Shown piece after piece: positions 43,149 through 50,920 of a stretch of DNA of 64,000 nucleotides; the first letter of the stretch is position 1, and every line of letters begins with the position of its first letter. The stretch covers positions 4,771,241 through 4,835,240 of the forward strand of contig NZ_JAUSQZ010000001.1 of NCBI RefSeq assembly GCF_030811555.1, given 5' to 3'. This DNA is from Kineosporia succinea (GTDB lineage Bacteria > Actinomycetota > Actinomycetes > Actinomycetales > Kineosporiaceae). Position numbers and translations under genes: made by a program. Below the pieces are notes generated by a model. The model did not search any database and had not been told where the DNA came from. It saw only the letters and a program-made list of their open reading frames with translations.

Positions 43149-43819
43149 ACGGCATCCTGATCGTCGACGACCACCGCCTGCTGCGCGAGACGATGCGCGA
43201 GATCCTCCAGCTGGAGGGACTTCCCGTGGTCGGCGACACCGGCGACGGCACCAGTGCCGTGGCCCTGGCCCGGCAGACCCAGCCCTCCGTCGTGCTCCTC
43301 GACGTCGAGATGCCGGGCCACTTCCCGGTCGAGACCGTGCGCCGGCTGCGGCACGTGGCCCCGCGCTCGCGGGTGATCGTGCTGACCATGCACGACGACC
43401 AGCAGCTGATCCGCCAGATGCTGCAGGCCGGCGTCGCGGCCTACCTGCACAAGAGCGTGAGCCGGGCCAACCTGGTCGGCGCGATCCGCTCGGCCGCGCA
43501 CGAGAACGAGCCACAGGTGACGGTCACGATCTCACGGCCGGTCGCGGTGGGCGTCAGCGACGCCGACGGCGGTGACAGCGGCCCGCTCTCGCAGCGGGAA
43601 CTGGAGGTGCTCACCCTGGTGGGGCAGGCCCTCAGCAACCGGCAGATCGCCAGCCGCCTGTCGATCACCGAGGGCACCGTGAAACGGCACATGCGTAACG
43701 TCTTCCGCAAGCTCGGGGCCAGCTCACGTCTGGACGCGGTGAACCGGGGTATCGCGGCCGACCTGATCCCGGCGGCCCGGTCGGGCCGCACCTGGCGCCC
43801 GGCCGCAGCCTTCAGCTGA
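43145..43819 (+). CDS. NarL/LuxR-type response regulator
   Basis: 224 aa. Receiver: acidic pocket IVDDHRLLRE, phospho-Asp in VVLLDVEMPGHFP, Thr in IVLTMHDD, Lys in YLHKSVSRANL. Output: LuxR HTH LSQRELEVLTLVGQALSNRQIASRLSITEGTVKRHMRNVFRKLG. The ATG overlaps the kinase stop (ATGA). It likely acts as a pathway-specific regulator for the surrounding biosynthetic genes; no target site was identified. Confidence 0.95.
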   Translation: MNGILIVDDHRLLRETMREILQLEGLPVVGDTGDGTSAVALARQTQPSVVLLDVEMPGHFPVETVRRLRHVAPRSRVIVLTMHDDQQLIRQMLQAGVAAYLHKSVSRANLVGAIRSAAHENEPQVTVTISRPVAVGVSDADGGDSGPLSQRELEVLTLVGQALSNRQIASRLSITEGTVKRHMRNVFRKLGASSRLDAVNRGIAADLIPAARSGRTWRPAAAFS

Positions 43820-43827
43820 CCACCCAT

Positions 43828-43867
43828 GACGAGGGGCGCCCGGCTCATCAGCCGGGCGCCCCTCGTC
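43828..43867. terminator. Strong bidirectional terminator
   Basis: A perfect 18-bp stem (GACGAGGGGCGCCCGGCT) with a CATC loop lies between the convergent response regulator and the SnoaL-like gene. Confidence 0.9.
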
Positions 43868-43878
43868 ACCACCGGACG

Positions 43879-44376
43879 TCAGGACACGAGCGAAGCGGCA
43901 GCCGCCGCCGGGTCCGGGTGACTCGGGCTGAACGCACCGATCTGCCGCAGCAGCGTCAGCTCGTCGCGGGCCCCCCAGTGCTCCACCACCTTGCCCGCGC
44001 TGACCCGGTAGACGTGCAGGTGCTGCACCCGCACCTCCCGCCCGGTGGGGGCGACCCCGAGGAAGTCACCGGTGTGCACCCCGCTGAAGGTCACCCGCAC
44101 GGTGAACTTGTCGTCGGCGAAGAACAGGTCCTCGGGCGTCCACGAGGCCTGCGAGAACGCCGAGTGCATGTACCGGGCCGTGGCCAGGTACCCCTCCGGT
44201 CCACCCCCGACCCCGGGCGAGGCCTCGTGGTCGACGAAGTCGGCGGCGATGTAACGGTGTGCCAGGACCTGGTCGAGGCTCCCGAAGGCCCGGCCCACCC
44301 CGATCGCGATCTGCACGACCTCCGGCAGTGCGGTGATCTGCTCCGGTGTCAGCTGTCCGGCGTCTGCAACTGGCAT
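43879..44376 (-). CDS. SnoaL-like ester cyclase/NTF2-fold protein
   Basis: 165 aa. NTF2/SnoaL-like polyketide-cyclase fold: LDQVLAHRYIAADFVDHEASPGVGGGPEGYLATARYMHSAF ... FADDKFTVRVTFSGVHTGDFLGVAPTGREVRVQHLHVYRVSAGKVVEHWGARDEL, with the D-H and H-W-G-x-x-D pattern of the SnoaL-type ester cyclase group. ATG 44376 follows GGGGAGA. It is the last gene of the afsA operon, 23 bp after the reductase. It might catalyse a ring closure (aldol or lactone type) or isomerisation of the signal precursor; this role is inferred. Confidence 0.85.
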   Translation of the reverse strand: MPVADAGQLTPEQITALPEVVQIAIGVGRAFGSLDQVLAHRYIAADFVDHEASPGVGGGPEGYLATARYMHSAFSQASWTPEDLFFADDKFTVRVTFSGVHTGDFLGVAPTGREVRVQHLHVYRVSAGKVVEHWGARDELTLLRQIGAFSPSHPDPAAAAASLVS

Positions 44377-44399
44377 GTCTTCTCCCCTGAAAGTGGTTG

Positions 44400-45104
44400 T
44401 CACTGTCCCATTCCCGCGCCGCCGGTGACCGGAAGCGTGGCCCCGGTGACGTACCCCGCGTCGTCCCCGCACAGGAAACGCACGACGGCGGCGACCTCAC
44501 CGGGCTCACCGGCCCGGCCCAGCACCGTCTCCCCGACCAGCGCCGTCCAGCGCTTCTCGCTGACGGCGGTGGACATCTCGGTCCTGATCAGGCCCGGCGT
44601 CACCACGTTGGCGGTGATGTGACGGCGCCCGAACTCCTTGGCCACCGACCGGGCGAACCCGATCAGCCCGGCCTTCGACGCGCCGTAGTTCGTCTGCCCC
44701 GGCGCCCCGGACAGACCGGTGATCGAGGAGACGTAGACCAGCCGGCCCCAGCGCGCGAGCACCATGTCGTTCAGCACCGCCCGGGTCATCCGCACGGCAC
44801 CGAGCAGGTTGGTGTCGAGCACGGCGGCGAAGTCGTCGTCACTCATGCGCATCAGCAGCGAGTCGCGGGTGATCCCGGCGTTGGAGACCAGCACCTGCAC
44901 CGCGCCCTGCTGAATCCGCACGGCCTCGACCGCCTCCCGGACCGAGGCGTCGTCGGTGACGTCGCACCGCACCCCGAACAGCCCGTCGGGCGGCTCACCG
45001 GTGCGGTAGGTGACGGCGACCTTGTCACCGGCGTCCGCCAGGGCCCGCGCGACGGCCAGCCCGATACCCCGGTTCCCGCCGGTGACCAGAACCGAGCGGC
45101 TCAT
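44400..45104 (-). CDS. SDR ketoreductase (FabG-like) of the afsA operon
   Basis: 234 aa short-chain dehydrogenase. NADP(H)-binding VLVTGGNRGIGLAVARAL, NAG motif LVSNAGITRDSLLMRM, catalytic Ser-Tyr-Lys in YVSSITGLSGAPGQTNYGASKAGL, and TPGLIRTEM. Best resemblance is to FabG 3-oxoacyl-ACP reductases. The ATG overlaps the HAD gene stop. In butanolide pathways a reductase acts on the butenolide phosphate or the 6-keto group, which suits this position. It could also reduce beta-ketoacyl-ACP for the nearby KAS system, which otherwise lacks a ketoreductase. Confidence 0.93.
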   Translation of the reverse strand: MSRSVLVTGGNRGIGLAVARALADAGDKVAVTYRTGEPPDGLFGVRCDVTDDASVREAVEAVRIQQGAVQVLVSNAGITRDSLLMRMSDDDFAAVLDTNLLGAVRMTRAVLNDMVLARWGRLVYVSSITGLSGAPGQTNYGASKAGLIGFARSVAKEFGRRHITANVVTPGLIRTEMSTAVSEKRWTALVGETVLGRAGEPGEVAAVVRFLCGDDAGYVTGATLPVTGGAGMGQ

Positions 45105-45793
45105 ACCGCCACCTCCTGAACGGCCTCGACCGGCGGCGACGCCAGCAGCGCGTCGAGCTCGATGACCGCCTGGTCGGCGCTACGGAACTGGATCGCCGAC
45201 CATCCCGCCGCCAGCGCCCCGGCACAGTTGCGTTCCAGGTCGTCGACGAGCACGCACTGACCCGGCGGCAGCCCGGCCCGGCGCGCCGCCAATGCGAAGA
45301 TCGCCGGGTCGGGCTTGCGGGCACCGACCTCGAAAGACAGCACCACGTCGTCGAACATCGCCTCCACGGGCAGCATCCGGCGCCAGTGCTCGTCCCAGGC
45401 CGGCACCATGTTCGACAGCACACCGACGAAGTGCCCGGCCGCCCGGGCGCCCCGCAGGCGTTCCGCCCAGCGGTGATTGGTCTCGCGCCGGTCGAACCAG
45501 ATCGGCCCGAGCGAGTCCGGCGAATCGATCACCACCCCCTGAGCCCGCAGCACGGCACCGATCTGCGCCAGCCACTCGCGCTCGCCGACCAGCGGCGTGT
45601 CGAGCGGCTCCATGAAATCCTGGGTGCCGTAACGGCTGCTGACGGTGCTGACCGCACTCATCAGCACCTGCGGATCCACCTTCAGCCGAGCACAGAAGGC
45701 GCCCCAGGTCTGGTGCATCGCCGGTGTCAGCACACCGCCGAAGTCGGTCCACACCGCCCGGCGGTAGGGAACGGTGGTCGGGCTCTCGCTCAT
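45101..45793 (-). CDS. HAD-superfamily phosphatase of the afsA operon
   Basis: 230 aa, HAD subfamily IA variant. Motif I is AVWTDFGGVLTPA (nucleophile Asp, Gly in place of the second Asp, as in YihX-type members), motif II is VGVLSNMVP, and motifs III/IV are GARKPDPAIFALA and CVLVDDLERNCAGA. Start and stop overlap the flanking afsA and SDR genes by 4 bp. A phosphatase fits the dephosphorylation of a butenolide or butanolide phosphate made by AfsA, comparable to MmfP in the methylenomycin furan system. That role is inferred from context. Confidence 0.9.
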   Translation of the reverse strand: MSESPTTVPYRRAVWTDFGGVLTPAMHQTWGAFCARLKVDPQVLMSAVSTVSSRYGTQDFMEPLDTPLVGEREWLAQIGAVLRAQGVVIDSPDSLGPIWFDRRETNHRWAERLRGARAAGHFVGVLSNMVPAWDEHWRRMLPVEAMFDDVVLSFEVGARKPDPAIFALAARRAGLPPGQCVLVDDLERNCAGALAAGWSAIQFRSADQAVIELDALLASPPVEAVQEVAV

Positions 45794-46779
45794 GGGAACT
45801 CCACGGTGGTGAGGGTGACGGTGATCTCGGCGACGAGCTCGCCGTCCTGTTCGAAAAGACAGGGCACCTCGACATGACGGGGCGCCCCGGCGGGCCCGGG
45901 CCTCGATGCGCCCGTGGGAGCGGTCACCGTGACGGGTGCGTCCAGTTCGGCGAACCGGTGGAAGACCGCGCGGAAACCGGCCGCATGCAAACATTCCCGG
46001 TGCCCGGCCAGGGCGATCTGCCGGGCGGCCTCGGTGAGGGTCATCGCCGGCAGGTGGTCGTAGGCGTGGTCGAACAGCCCGCGGTTGCCCGGGTGAGGCG
46101 TGACCCGGGCGCCGATCAGGCCGTCGCGCTCCACGGGGTCGGTCAGCACCACGTTGTGCGGGTGCAGGCGTCCGACCCGAAGTGGGGACGCCTGGCCCGA
46201 CGGATCGGGGACGTCCAGATCGCGGGTGGAGGGCGGTTCGGAACCGCGCTGCACCCGGCGCAGTGCCGCGTGCTGGCTGCCGCGCACGAACGTCACGTCC
46301 ATGGTGTGCCGGCCGATCTCGACGTCACCCAGGAAGACGTTCTGCTCCACACCCCCGTTGCGCACCCGCCCCGATCGGCGCGGTTCCCCGAGATAGCGCG
46401 TGGACAGGGTCAGATCGAGCGGATCGCCGTCCAGCCGCAGCAGTTCCGGCCGGCCGACGGTGATCTCGAACCGGTTCACCAGCATCGACTCACCCACCGG
46501 GATCCCGGTGACCACGTGCGCCCCGCCGATCGCGGCCTGGCGGCACGCCTCGAGCACCAGCAGCACGTCGGCCAGAGGCACGTCCTGACAGTGATCGCTG
46601 TAATACGAGTGCGAACAGGGCAACTGGACGCCCACCCGGCACAACCGGTCGGTGACGGCCCGCACGTCGGTGACGAAGACCTCGGAGACGGCCGCCCGGT
46701 GGATCATCTGCCGGTCCACGGTGCGGGAGAAGAGCAACGGCTGGTCGGTCAGTGCCTCTGGAGATGCCTCTGCCTGCAT
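45790..46779 (-). CDS. AfsA-family gamma-butyrolactone (signal) synthase
   Basis: 329 aa from ATG 46779; a TTG 36 bp upstream with AAGGA is an alternative. Two AfsA hot-dog repeats are visible: MIHRAAVSEVFVTDVRAV ... CSHSYYSDHCQDVPLADVLLVLEACRQAAIGGAH, and LHPHNVVLTDPVERDGLIGARVTPHPGNRGLFDHAYDHLPAMTLTEAARQIALAGHR. The D-H-x-x-D/M and E-A-x-R-Q-A motifs are those of AfsA/ScbA/MmfL. It joins a beta-ketoacyl group to dihydroxyacetone phosphate, the first committed step to butyrolactone or furan hormones. It heads an operon with HAD, SDR and SnoaL-like genes. No ArpA-type receptor is adjacent. Confidence 0.9.
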   Translation of the reverse strand: MQAEASPEALTDQPLLFSRTVDRQMIHRAAVSEVFVTDVRAVTDRLCRVGVQLPCSHSYYSDHCQDVPLADVLLVLEACRQAAIGGAHVVTGIPVGESMLVNRFEITVGRPELLRLDGDPLDLTLSTRYLGEPRRSGRVRNGGVEQNVFLGDVEIGRHTMDVTFVRGSQHAALRRVQRGSEPPSTRDLDVPDPSGQASPLRVGRLHPHNVVLTDPVERDGLIGARVTPHPGNRGLFDHAYDHLPAMTLTEAARQIALAGHRECLHAAGFRAVFHRFAELDAPVTVTAPTGASRPGPAGAPRHVEVPCLFEQDGELVAEITVTLTTVEFP

Positions 46780-46936
46780 GTCATCACGAAAACACCGGTG
46801 CCGCAGGCCCGGCAATCCGTCCTTGGAGGCATCGCCACCCCCTAGAGCACATGCCGAACCGCTGCGCCGCGGGCAGAACGGGCACTACGGTCGGGTCAGC
46901 CTCGGAATCCCTCCGAGCCTGTCGAAAGGGGCACCC

Positions 46937-47983
46937 ATGCCGGAAAATTCGCTGTCCCGGCGGTCGGTTCTCGCGCGTGCCGCCGCCGGTGCCGCCGCCT
47001 CCGCCCTCGCCGTGCCGCTCGCGACGGCCCCCGCCCGGGCGACCTCGGCACCGGTGGCTCCGGGGCTGTCCGGGAAGCACCGGATTCCGGACGAGTTCAC
47101 CGTCACCGCGCCCGAACTGTACCCCGAGGGCATCGCCTGGGACCCGACCCGTTCGGCGTTCCTGGTCGGCTCGGCGCGCTTCGGTTCGGTCTCGGTGGTG
47201 ACCACCCGCGGAAAAGTGACCGAACTCGTCGCCCCGCTCGCCGCCGCGTCCACCCTCGGCATCCGGGTCGACGCCGCCCGCAACCGGGCGCTGGTGGCCT
47301 ACAGCGATTTCTGGGTGCGCCAGCAGATCGACACCGGGCTGCCGCCGGTCTCGGCCGTGGCCGTGTTCGCGCTCGACACCGGCAAGGTGCTGCGCCGGGT
47401 GGACGTCGATCCGGGCGGCGCCCGCACGTTCGCCAACGACCTCACCCTCGACGACGACGGCAACGCGTACGTGACCAACTCGGTGACCACCCGGATCATG
47501 AAAGTCACCCCCCGGGGCCGGATCTCGACGCTCCTCGACGACCCGCGGTTCGAGGCGGCGGTGGTCGGGGCCAACGGCATCGTGTACGACCCGCGCGGCT
47601 ACCTGCTGGTGGCCCGCTACGACACCGGCGTGCTGTACCGGATCCCGCTGGAGCGCCCGCGGCGCATGCGGGAGGTCGAGCTCGAGAAGCCGCTGATCGG
47701 GACCGACGGCATGATCCTGACCGACTCCGGCGACCTGGTGGTCGTCACCAACGCGATCGGCGAGGCCGTCGGCGTCGGTGGAGGAGTGGATGCCGTCACC
47801 GTCCTGTCCAGTCACGACCGCTGGCGCAGCGCGAAGGTGAAGCGCCAGGTGTCACCGTGGCCGGTCGCCGGCCCGACGACGGTGACGATGACGCCGCGCG
47901 GGGCCTACGTGCTCAGTGGACGGGTCGGCACGCTGCTGAGCGGCAGTGGGGTGGGGCAGGACTTCACCGTCCGCCGGCTCTGA
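46937..47983 (+). CDS. Tat-exported six-bladed beta-propeller (SMP-30-like)
   Basis: 348 aa. The twin-arginine signal is SRRSVLARAAAGAAASALAV. The mature protein is an SGL/SMP-30 or NHL-type propeller: ELYPEGIAWDPTRSAFLVGS, TFANDLTLDDDGNAYVTNS, VVGANGIVYDPRGYLLVARYDTGVLYRIP, GTDGMILTDSGDLVVVTN. Asn and Asp residues positioned as in metal-dependent gluconolactonases are present. It could open a lactone or bind one outside the cell. It is divergent from afsA across about 160 bp, so a role in signal turnover is conceivable but unproven. Confidence 0.85.
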   Translation: MPENSLSRRSVLARAAAGAAASALAVPLATAPARATSAPVAPGLSGKHRIPDEFTVTAPELYPEGIAWDPTRSAFLVGSARFGSVSVVTTRGKVTELVAPLAAASTLGIRVDAARNRALVAYSDFWVRQQIDTGLPPVSAVAVFALDTGKVLRRVDVDPGGARTFANDLTLDDDGNAYVTNSVTTRIMKVTPRGRISTLLDDPRFEAAVVGANGIVYDPRGYLLVARYDTGVLYRIPLERPRRMREVELEKPLIGTDGMILTDSGDLVVVTNAIGEAVGVGGGVDAVTVLSSHDRWRSAKVKRQVSPWPVAGPTTVTMTPRGAYVLSGRVGTLLSGSGVGQDFTVRRL

Positions 47984-47995
47984 CCCGGGGGGCAC

Positions 47996-48039
47996 TTGCT
48001 AACCGGAACCACGTTCCTTATGGTGTGGAACGCGGTTCC
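47996..48039 (+). promoter_or_regulatory. Promoter with paired GGAAC-n3-GTTCC operators
   Basis: TTGCTA (47996-48001), 17-bp spacer, TATGGT (48019-48024). GGAACCACGTTCC (48005-48017) fills the spacer, and GGAACGCGGTTCC (48027-48039) covers the start region; together they lie inside a larger AACCGGAACC...GGTTCCGGTT inverted repeat. The layout resembles a repressor switch. The TetR gene at 48956 is nearby but has its own operator upstream, so the regulator is uncertain. Confidence 0.75.
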
Positions 48040-48068
48040 GGTTATCCCTCCGTCGAAGAAGGCTGAAC

Positions 48069-48959
48069 ATGTCCACCATCTCCCTGACCCCGGTCGTCCT
48101 CCCGTCCGACCCCGATCGCGGTGAGCCGCTCCAGGTGCGGGTCACCGCCCCGGCCGACGGATCCGGCCTGCCGGTGATCGTCCTGTCGCACGGATACTCC
48201 GAATCGATGAGGGGCTACGGCCCTCTCGTCGACCACTGGGCGGCAGCCGGTTTCGTCGTGATCCAGCCGACCCACCTCGACTCGGCCACCCTGGGCCTGG
48301 CTCCCGACGACCCCCGTCAGCCGCACGTCTGGCGCCACCGGGTGAACGACGTCACCGGCACGATCGACCATCTGGGGGTTGTCGAGGCGGCCGTGCCCGG
48401 TCTGGCCGGCCGCATCGACCACGACCGGATCGCCGTGGCCGGCCACTCCTGGGGCGGCACCACGGTGAGCTTCCCCCTGGGGGCCCGGGTGGTCGACGGG
48501 GAGGTCATGACCGACCCTCGCGTCCGGGCCGGCATCCTGCTCGCCACCCCGGGGCTCGGTGGTGAGAACCTGACCGCCTTCGCGGCCCAGGCCTTCCCGT
48601 TCATGAACCTGACCTTCGAGGACCTGGACACCCCGACGCTCGTCGTCGCCGGTGACCACGACCAGTCGTTCCTGTCCGAGGTGCGCGGCCCGGAGTGGTT
48701 CACCGAGCCCTACACGCTCAGTCCCGGCGCCCAGGCCCTGCTCACCCTCTTCGGGGCCGAGCACTCGCTCGGCGGCATCAGTGGCTACCAGGTCGCCGCG
48801 ACCACCGACGAGAACCCCGCCGTCGTCGCCCTGGTCCGCGAGATCTCCACCGCCTGGCTGCGTTCCGCACTCAAGCTCGACCCGCAGGCCTTCCCCGCGG
48901 CCGTCGCTGCCCTGGCCGCGAGCGCGTCCCCCGCCGGCACGGTGGAGACCAGGGCCTAG
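48069..48959 (+). CDS. Alpha/beta hydrolase, dienelactone-hydrolase/chlorophyllase-like
   Basis: 296 aa. Oxyanion block PVIVLSHGYSESMRGYGPLVDHWAAAGFVVIQPTH, nucleophile elbow DRIAVAGHSWGGTTVSF (Ser near residue 132), acid in LVVAGDHDQSFL, His in FGAEHSLGGISGY. Cytosolic. The substrate is unknown; esters or lactones are typical. It is under the twin-palindrome promoter. Its TAG stop lies in a CTAG shared, in reverse, with the convergent TetR gene. Confidence 0.88.
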   Translation: MSTISLTPVVLPSDPDRGEPLQVRVTAPADGSGLPVIVLSHGYSESMRGYGPLVDHWAAAGFVVIQPTHLDSATLGLAPDDPRQPHVWRHRVNDVTGTIDHLGVVEAAVPGLAGRIDHDRIAVAGHSWGGTTVSFPLGARVVDGEVMTDPRVRAGILLATPGLGGENLTAFAAQAFPFMNLTFEDLDTPTLVVAGDHDQSFLSEVRGPEWFTEPYTLSPGAQALLTLFGAEHSLGGISGYQVAATTDENPAVVALVREISTAWLRSALKLDPQAFPAAVAALAASASPAGTVETRA

Positions 48960-49540
48960 GGGAGTGCCCGGAGGGCCAGGTCGACCGTCGCGTGCAGCTG
49001 TGCGCGGCTGGCCCCGGCGGCGGCGTGCACCGCATTGCCCTCGCTGACCACCATGACGTAGCGGGCCAGGGCGTCGGGGTCGGTGGCCGCGGGCAGGTCG
49101 CCGTCGGTCACCGCGGTGGCCAGGCGCCGGGCCAGGGCCTGTTCGCCGCCCCGGCGGCTGTCGGCCAGGAACGTGGTGATCTCGGGAGACCCGGACAGCC
49201 CGCCCTGGATCGACAGGCACCCGGCTGGTTTGCCGGGCCGGGTGAGGGCTTTCACGTTGTCGCGCAGGAACCGCTCGATCACCTCCCGGCCGGTGGGTTC
49301 GAGCAGGGCCGCTGCCGCATAGGCCATGTCGACCTCGGCGTAGCGGCCCACGGCGCGGCGGAACAGCTCTTCCTTGTTGCCGAACGCCGCGTACAGGCTC
49401 GGGCGGTTGATGTTCATCGCCGTGGTCAGGTCGGTGAGGGAGGTGCCCTCGAAGCCCTGGGCCCAGAACACCTCGATCGCCCGGTCGAGGGCCTCGTCGG
49501 CGTCGAAGCCGCGGGGTCGGCCCTGTGTCGTCATGGTCAC
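48956..49540 (-). CDS. TetR-family regulator (AcrR type)
   Basis: 194 aa. HTH near residues 12-57: DEALDRAIEVFWAQGFEGTSLTDLTTAMNINRPSLYAAFGNKEELFRRAV. The C-terminal half (PAGCLSIQGGLSGSPEITTFLADSRRGGEQALARRLATAV) matches TetRs that repress neighbouring SDR or oxidoreductase genes. It is divergent from the SDR at 49628 with an 8-bp-arm palindrome between. It lacks the features of ArpA-like butyrolactone receptors. Confidence 0.93.
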   Translation of the reverse strand: MTMTTQGRPRGFDADEALDRAIEVFWAQGFEGTSLTDLTTAMNINRPSLYAAFGNKEELFRRAVGRYAEVDMAYAAAALLEPTGREVIERFLRDNVKALTRPGKPAGCLSIQGGLSGSPEITTFLADSRRGGEQALARRLATAVTDGDLPAATDPDALARYVMVVSEGNAVHAAAGASRAQLHATVDLALRALP

Positions 49541-49591
49541 ACCTTAATCGATCGGTACAGAAATAAAACCCGTCCCGGCCGTGGTTCTCGA

Positions 49592-49615
49592 TATCTGTAC
49601 CGAGCGATACAGATA
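49592..49615. promoter_or_regulatory. TetR operator before the SDR gene
   Basis: TATCTGTA-CCGAGCGA-TACAGATA, perfect 8-base arms, lies 12 bp before the SDR ATG. A related half-conserved copy (ATCGATCGGTACAG) lies at about 49546-49559, next to the tetR start, so the regulator probably controls both genes. Confidence 0.75.
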
Positions 49616-49627
49616 AGGGAGCGGATC

Positions 49628-50371
49628 ATGGGACAGCTCGACGGCAAGACCGCACTGGTGACCGGCGCGACCTCCGGCATCGGCCTGGCGTCCGCGCGCA
49701 GGCTGGTGCGGGAGGGGGCGACCGTCTTCATCACCGGCCGCCGCAAGGACGTGCTCGAGGGGGTGGCCGCGCAGATCGGGGCCATCGGTGTCCAGGCCGA
49801 CGTCAGCGATCTGGAGGCGCTCGACGAGGTGGTGCGGGTGGTCCGTGAGCACGGGCGGGGGCTGGACGTGCTGTTCGCCAACGCCGGTGGCGGTGAGTTC
49901 GCCGCACTCCCCGACATCACCTGGGAGCACTACGCGACCACCTTCAACACCAACGTCGGGGGCACGATCTTCACCGTGCAGAAGGCGCTTCCGCTGCTGA
50001 ACGAGGGGGCGTCGGTGATCATCACCAGCTCCAACATCGACGTGAAGGGCAGCCCGTCGTTCAGCGTGTACGCCGCGACCAAGGCCGCTCTGCGCTCGTT
50101 CACCCGTTCCTGGGCGGCCGAGCTGGTGGGACGCCGGATCCGGGTGAACGCGATCGCGCCCGGGCCGATCGGGACGCCCGGCCTGCGCGGGCTGGCCGCC
50201 GACGAGGCCGGGGCCGACGCGCTGCTCGACGGCCTGGCCTCCGGGGTGCCGATGGCCCGTCTCGGGGCACCCGAGGAGATCGCCGACACCGTGCTGTTCC
50301 TGGCCGGTGCGGGCAGTAGTTTCGTCACCGGCTCGGAGATCTACGTCGACGGTGGCGCGAGTCAGATCTGA
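49628..50371 (+). CDS. SDR family oxidoreductase
   Basis: 247 aa classical SDR. Cofactor motif ALVTGATSGIGLASARRL, NAG variant LFANAGGGEF, catalytic Ser/Tyr/Lys in VIITSSNIDVKGSPSFSVYAATKAAL, PG motif APGPIGTPG, and the C-terminal GSEIYVDGGASQI. The ATG follows GGGAGCGGATC. Substrate unknown. It forms a TetR-controlled unit with the SnoaL-like gene 25 bp downstream. Confidence 0.94.
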   Translation: MGQLDGKTALVTGATSGIGLASARRLVREGATVFITGRRKDVLEGVAAQIGAIGVQADVSDLEALDEVVRVVREHGRGLDVLFANAGGGEFAALPDITWEHYATTFNTNVGGTIFTVQKALPLLNEGASVIITSSNIDVKGSPSFSVYAATKAALRSFTRSWAAELVGRRIRVNAIAPGPIGTPGLRGLAADEAGADALLDGLASGVPMARLGAPEEIADTVLFLAGAGSSFVTGSEIYVDGGASQI

Positions 50372-50396
50372 GAGTGACGGCTGCGGGAGAGGGAAG

Positions 50397-50759
50397 ATGA
50401 CGGACGACGTGGTGGCGGCACTGATGAGGGCGAACCTTCTCGGGGTGTTCGGGCAGCGGGACGCGGCGGCGCGTCTCGAGAGCGCCGGGCGCACGTATGC
50501 CGACGATGTGGTGTTCACCGATCCGGAGGGTTCGGTGACCGGTGTGGACGCGGTGGTCGCCAAGGCGGCCGAGCTGCTGGGCAAGGTGCCCGCGACCTTC
50601 GTGTTCGCCGAGGCCGGGCCTCTCTACGAGGGGGCCGGGCAGGCAGCGCTGGCCTGGACGTTCGGGCCCGAGGGGGGTGAGCCCGCGGCCCGTGGCATCG
50701 ACATCGCCACGATCGCGGGCGGGCGCATCACCGAGCTGCGCACTCTCCTGGTGGGGTGA
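50397..50759 (+). CDS. SnoaL-like/NTF2-fold small protein
   Basis: 120 aa from ATG 50397 (GGGAGAGGGAAG before it). NTF2-like: RANLLGVFGQRDAAARLESAGRTYADDVVFTDPEGSVTGVDAVVAKAAELLGKVPATFVF ... LAWTFGPEGGEPAARGIDIATIAGGRITELRTLL. Such proteins are often isomerases, cyclases or ligand carriers. It is co-transcribed with the SDR and ends at a hairpin terminator. Confidence 0.88.
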   Translation: MTDDVVAALMRANLLGVFGQRDAAARLESAGRTYADDVVFTDPEGSVTGVDAVVAKAAELLGKVPATFVFAEAGPLYEGAGQAALAWTFGPEGGEPAARGIDIATIAGGRITELRTLLVG

Positions 50760-50779
50760 GAGAGCCTTCGGAGTGAAAA

Positions 50780-50820
50780 GGTGGACGGCGTGGTGCTTTC
50801 GTGAGACCACGTCGTCCACC
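50780..50820 (+). terminator. Terminator of the SDR operon
   Basis: GGTGGACG-G-CGTGGT pairs with ACCACG-T-CGTCCACC around GCTTTCGTGAG. The 12-base GTGGTGCTTTCG inside it also occurs in the terminator at 59529. Confidence 0.7.
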
Positions 50821-50920
50821 GCTGGAGGCGGGTTGATCGAAAACCCTCGCGGTGTGCCCCGTCGGCTGGGACAATGTGGATCTTGCCGGTCGGGGGACCG
50901 GTGCGTGACGGGGGTGGGCG

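Noticed and set aside
48956-49540. TetR gene as the butyrolactone receptor for the afsA operon
   Set aside because: Its sequence layout is that of SDR-linked AcrR-type TetRs, and a matching operator lies between it and the SDR gene.
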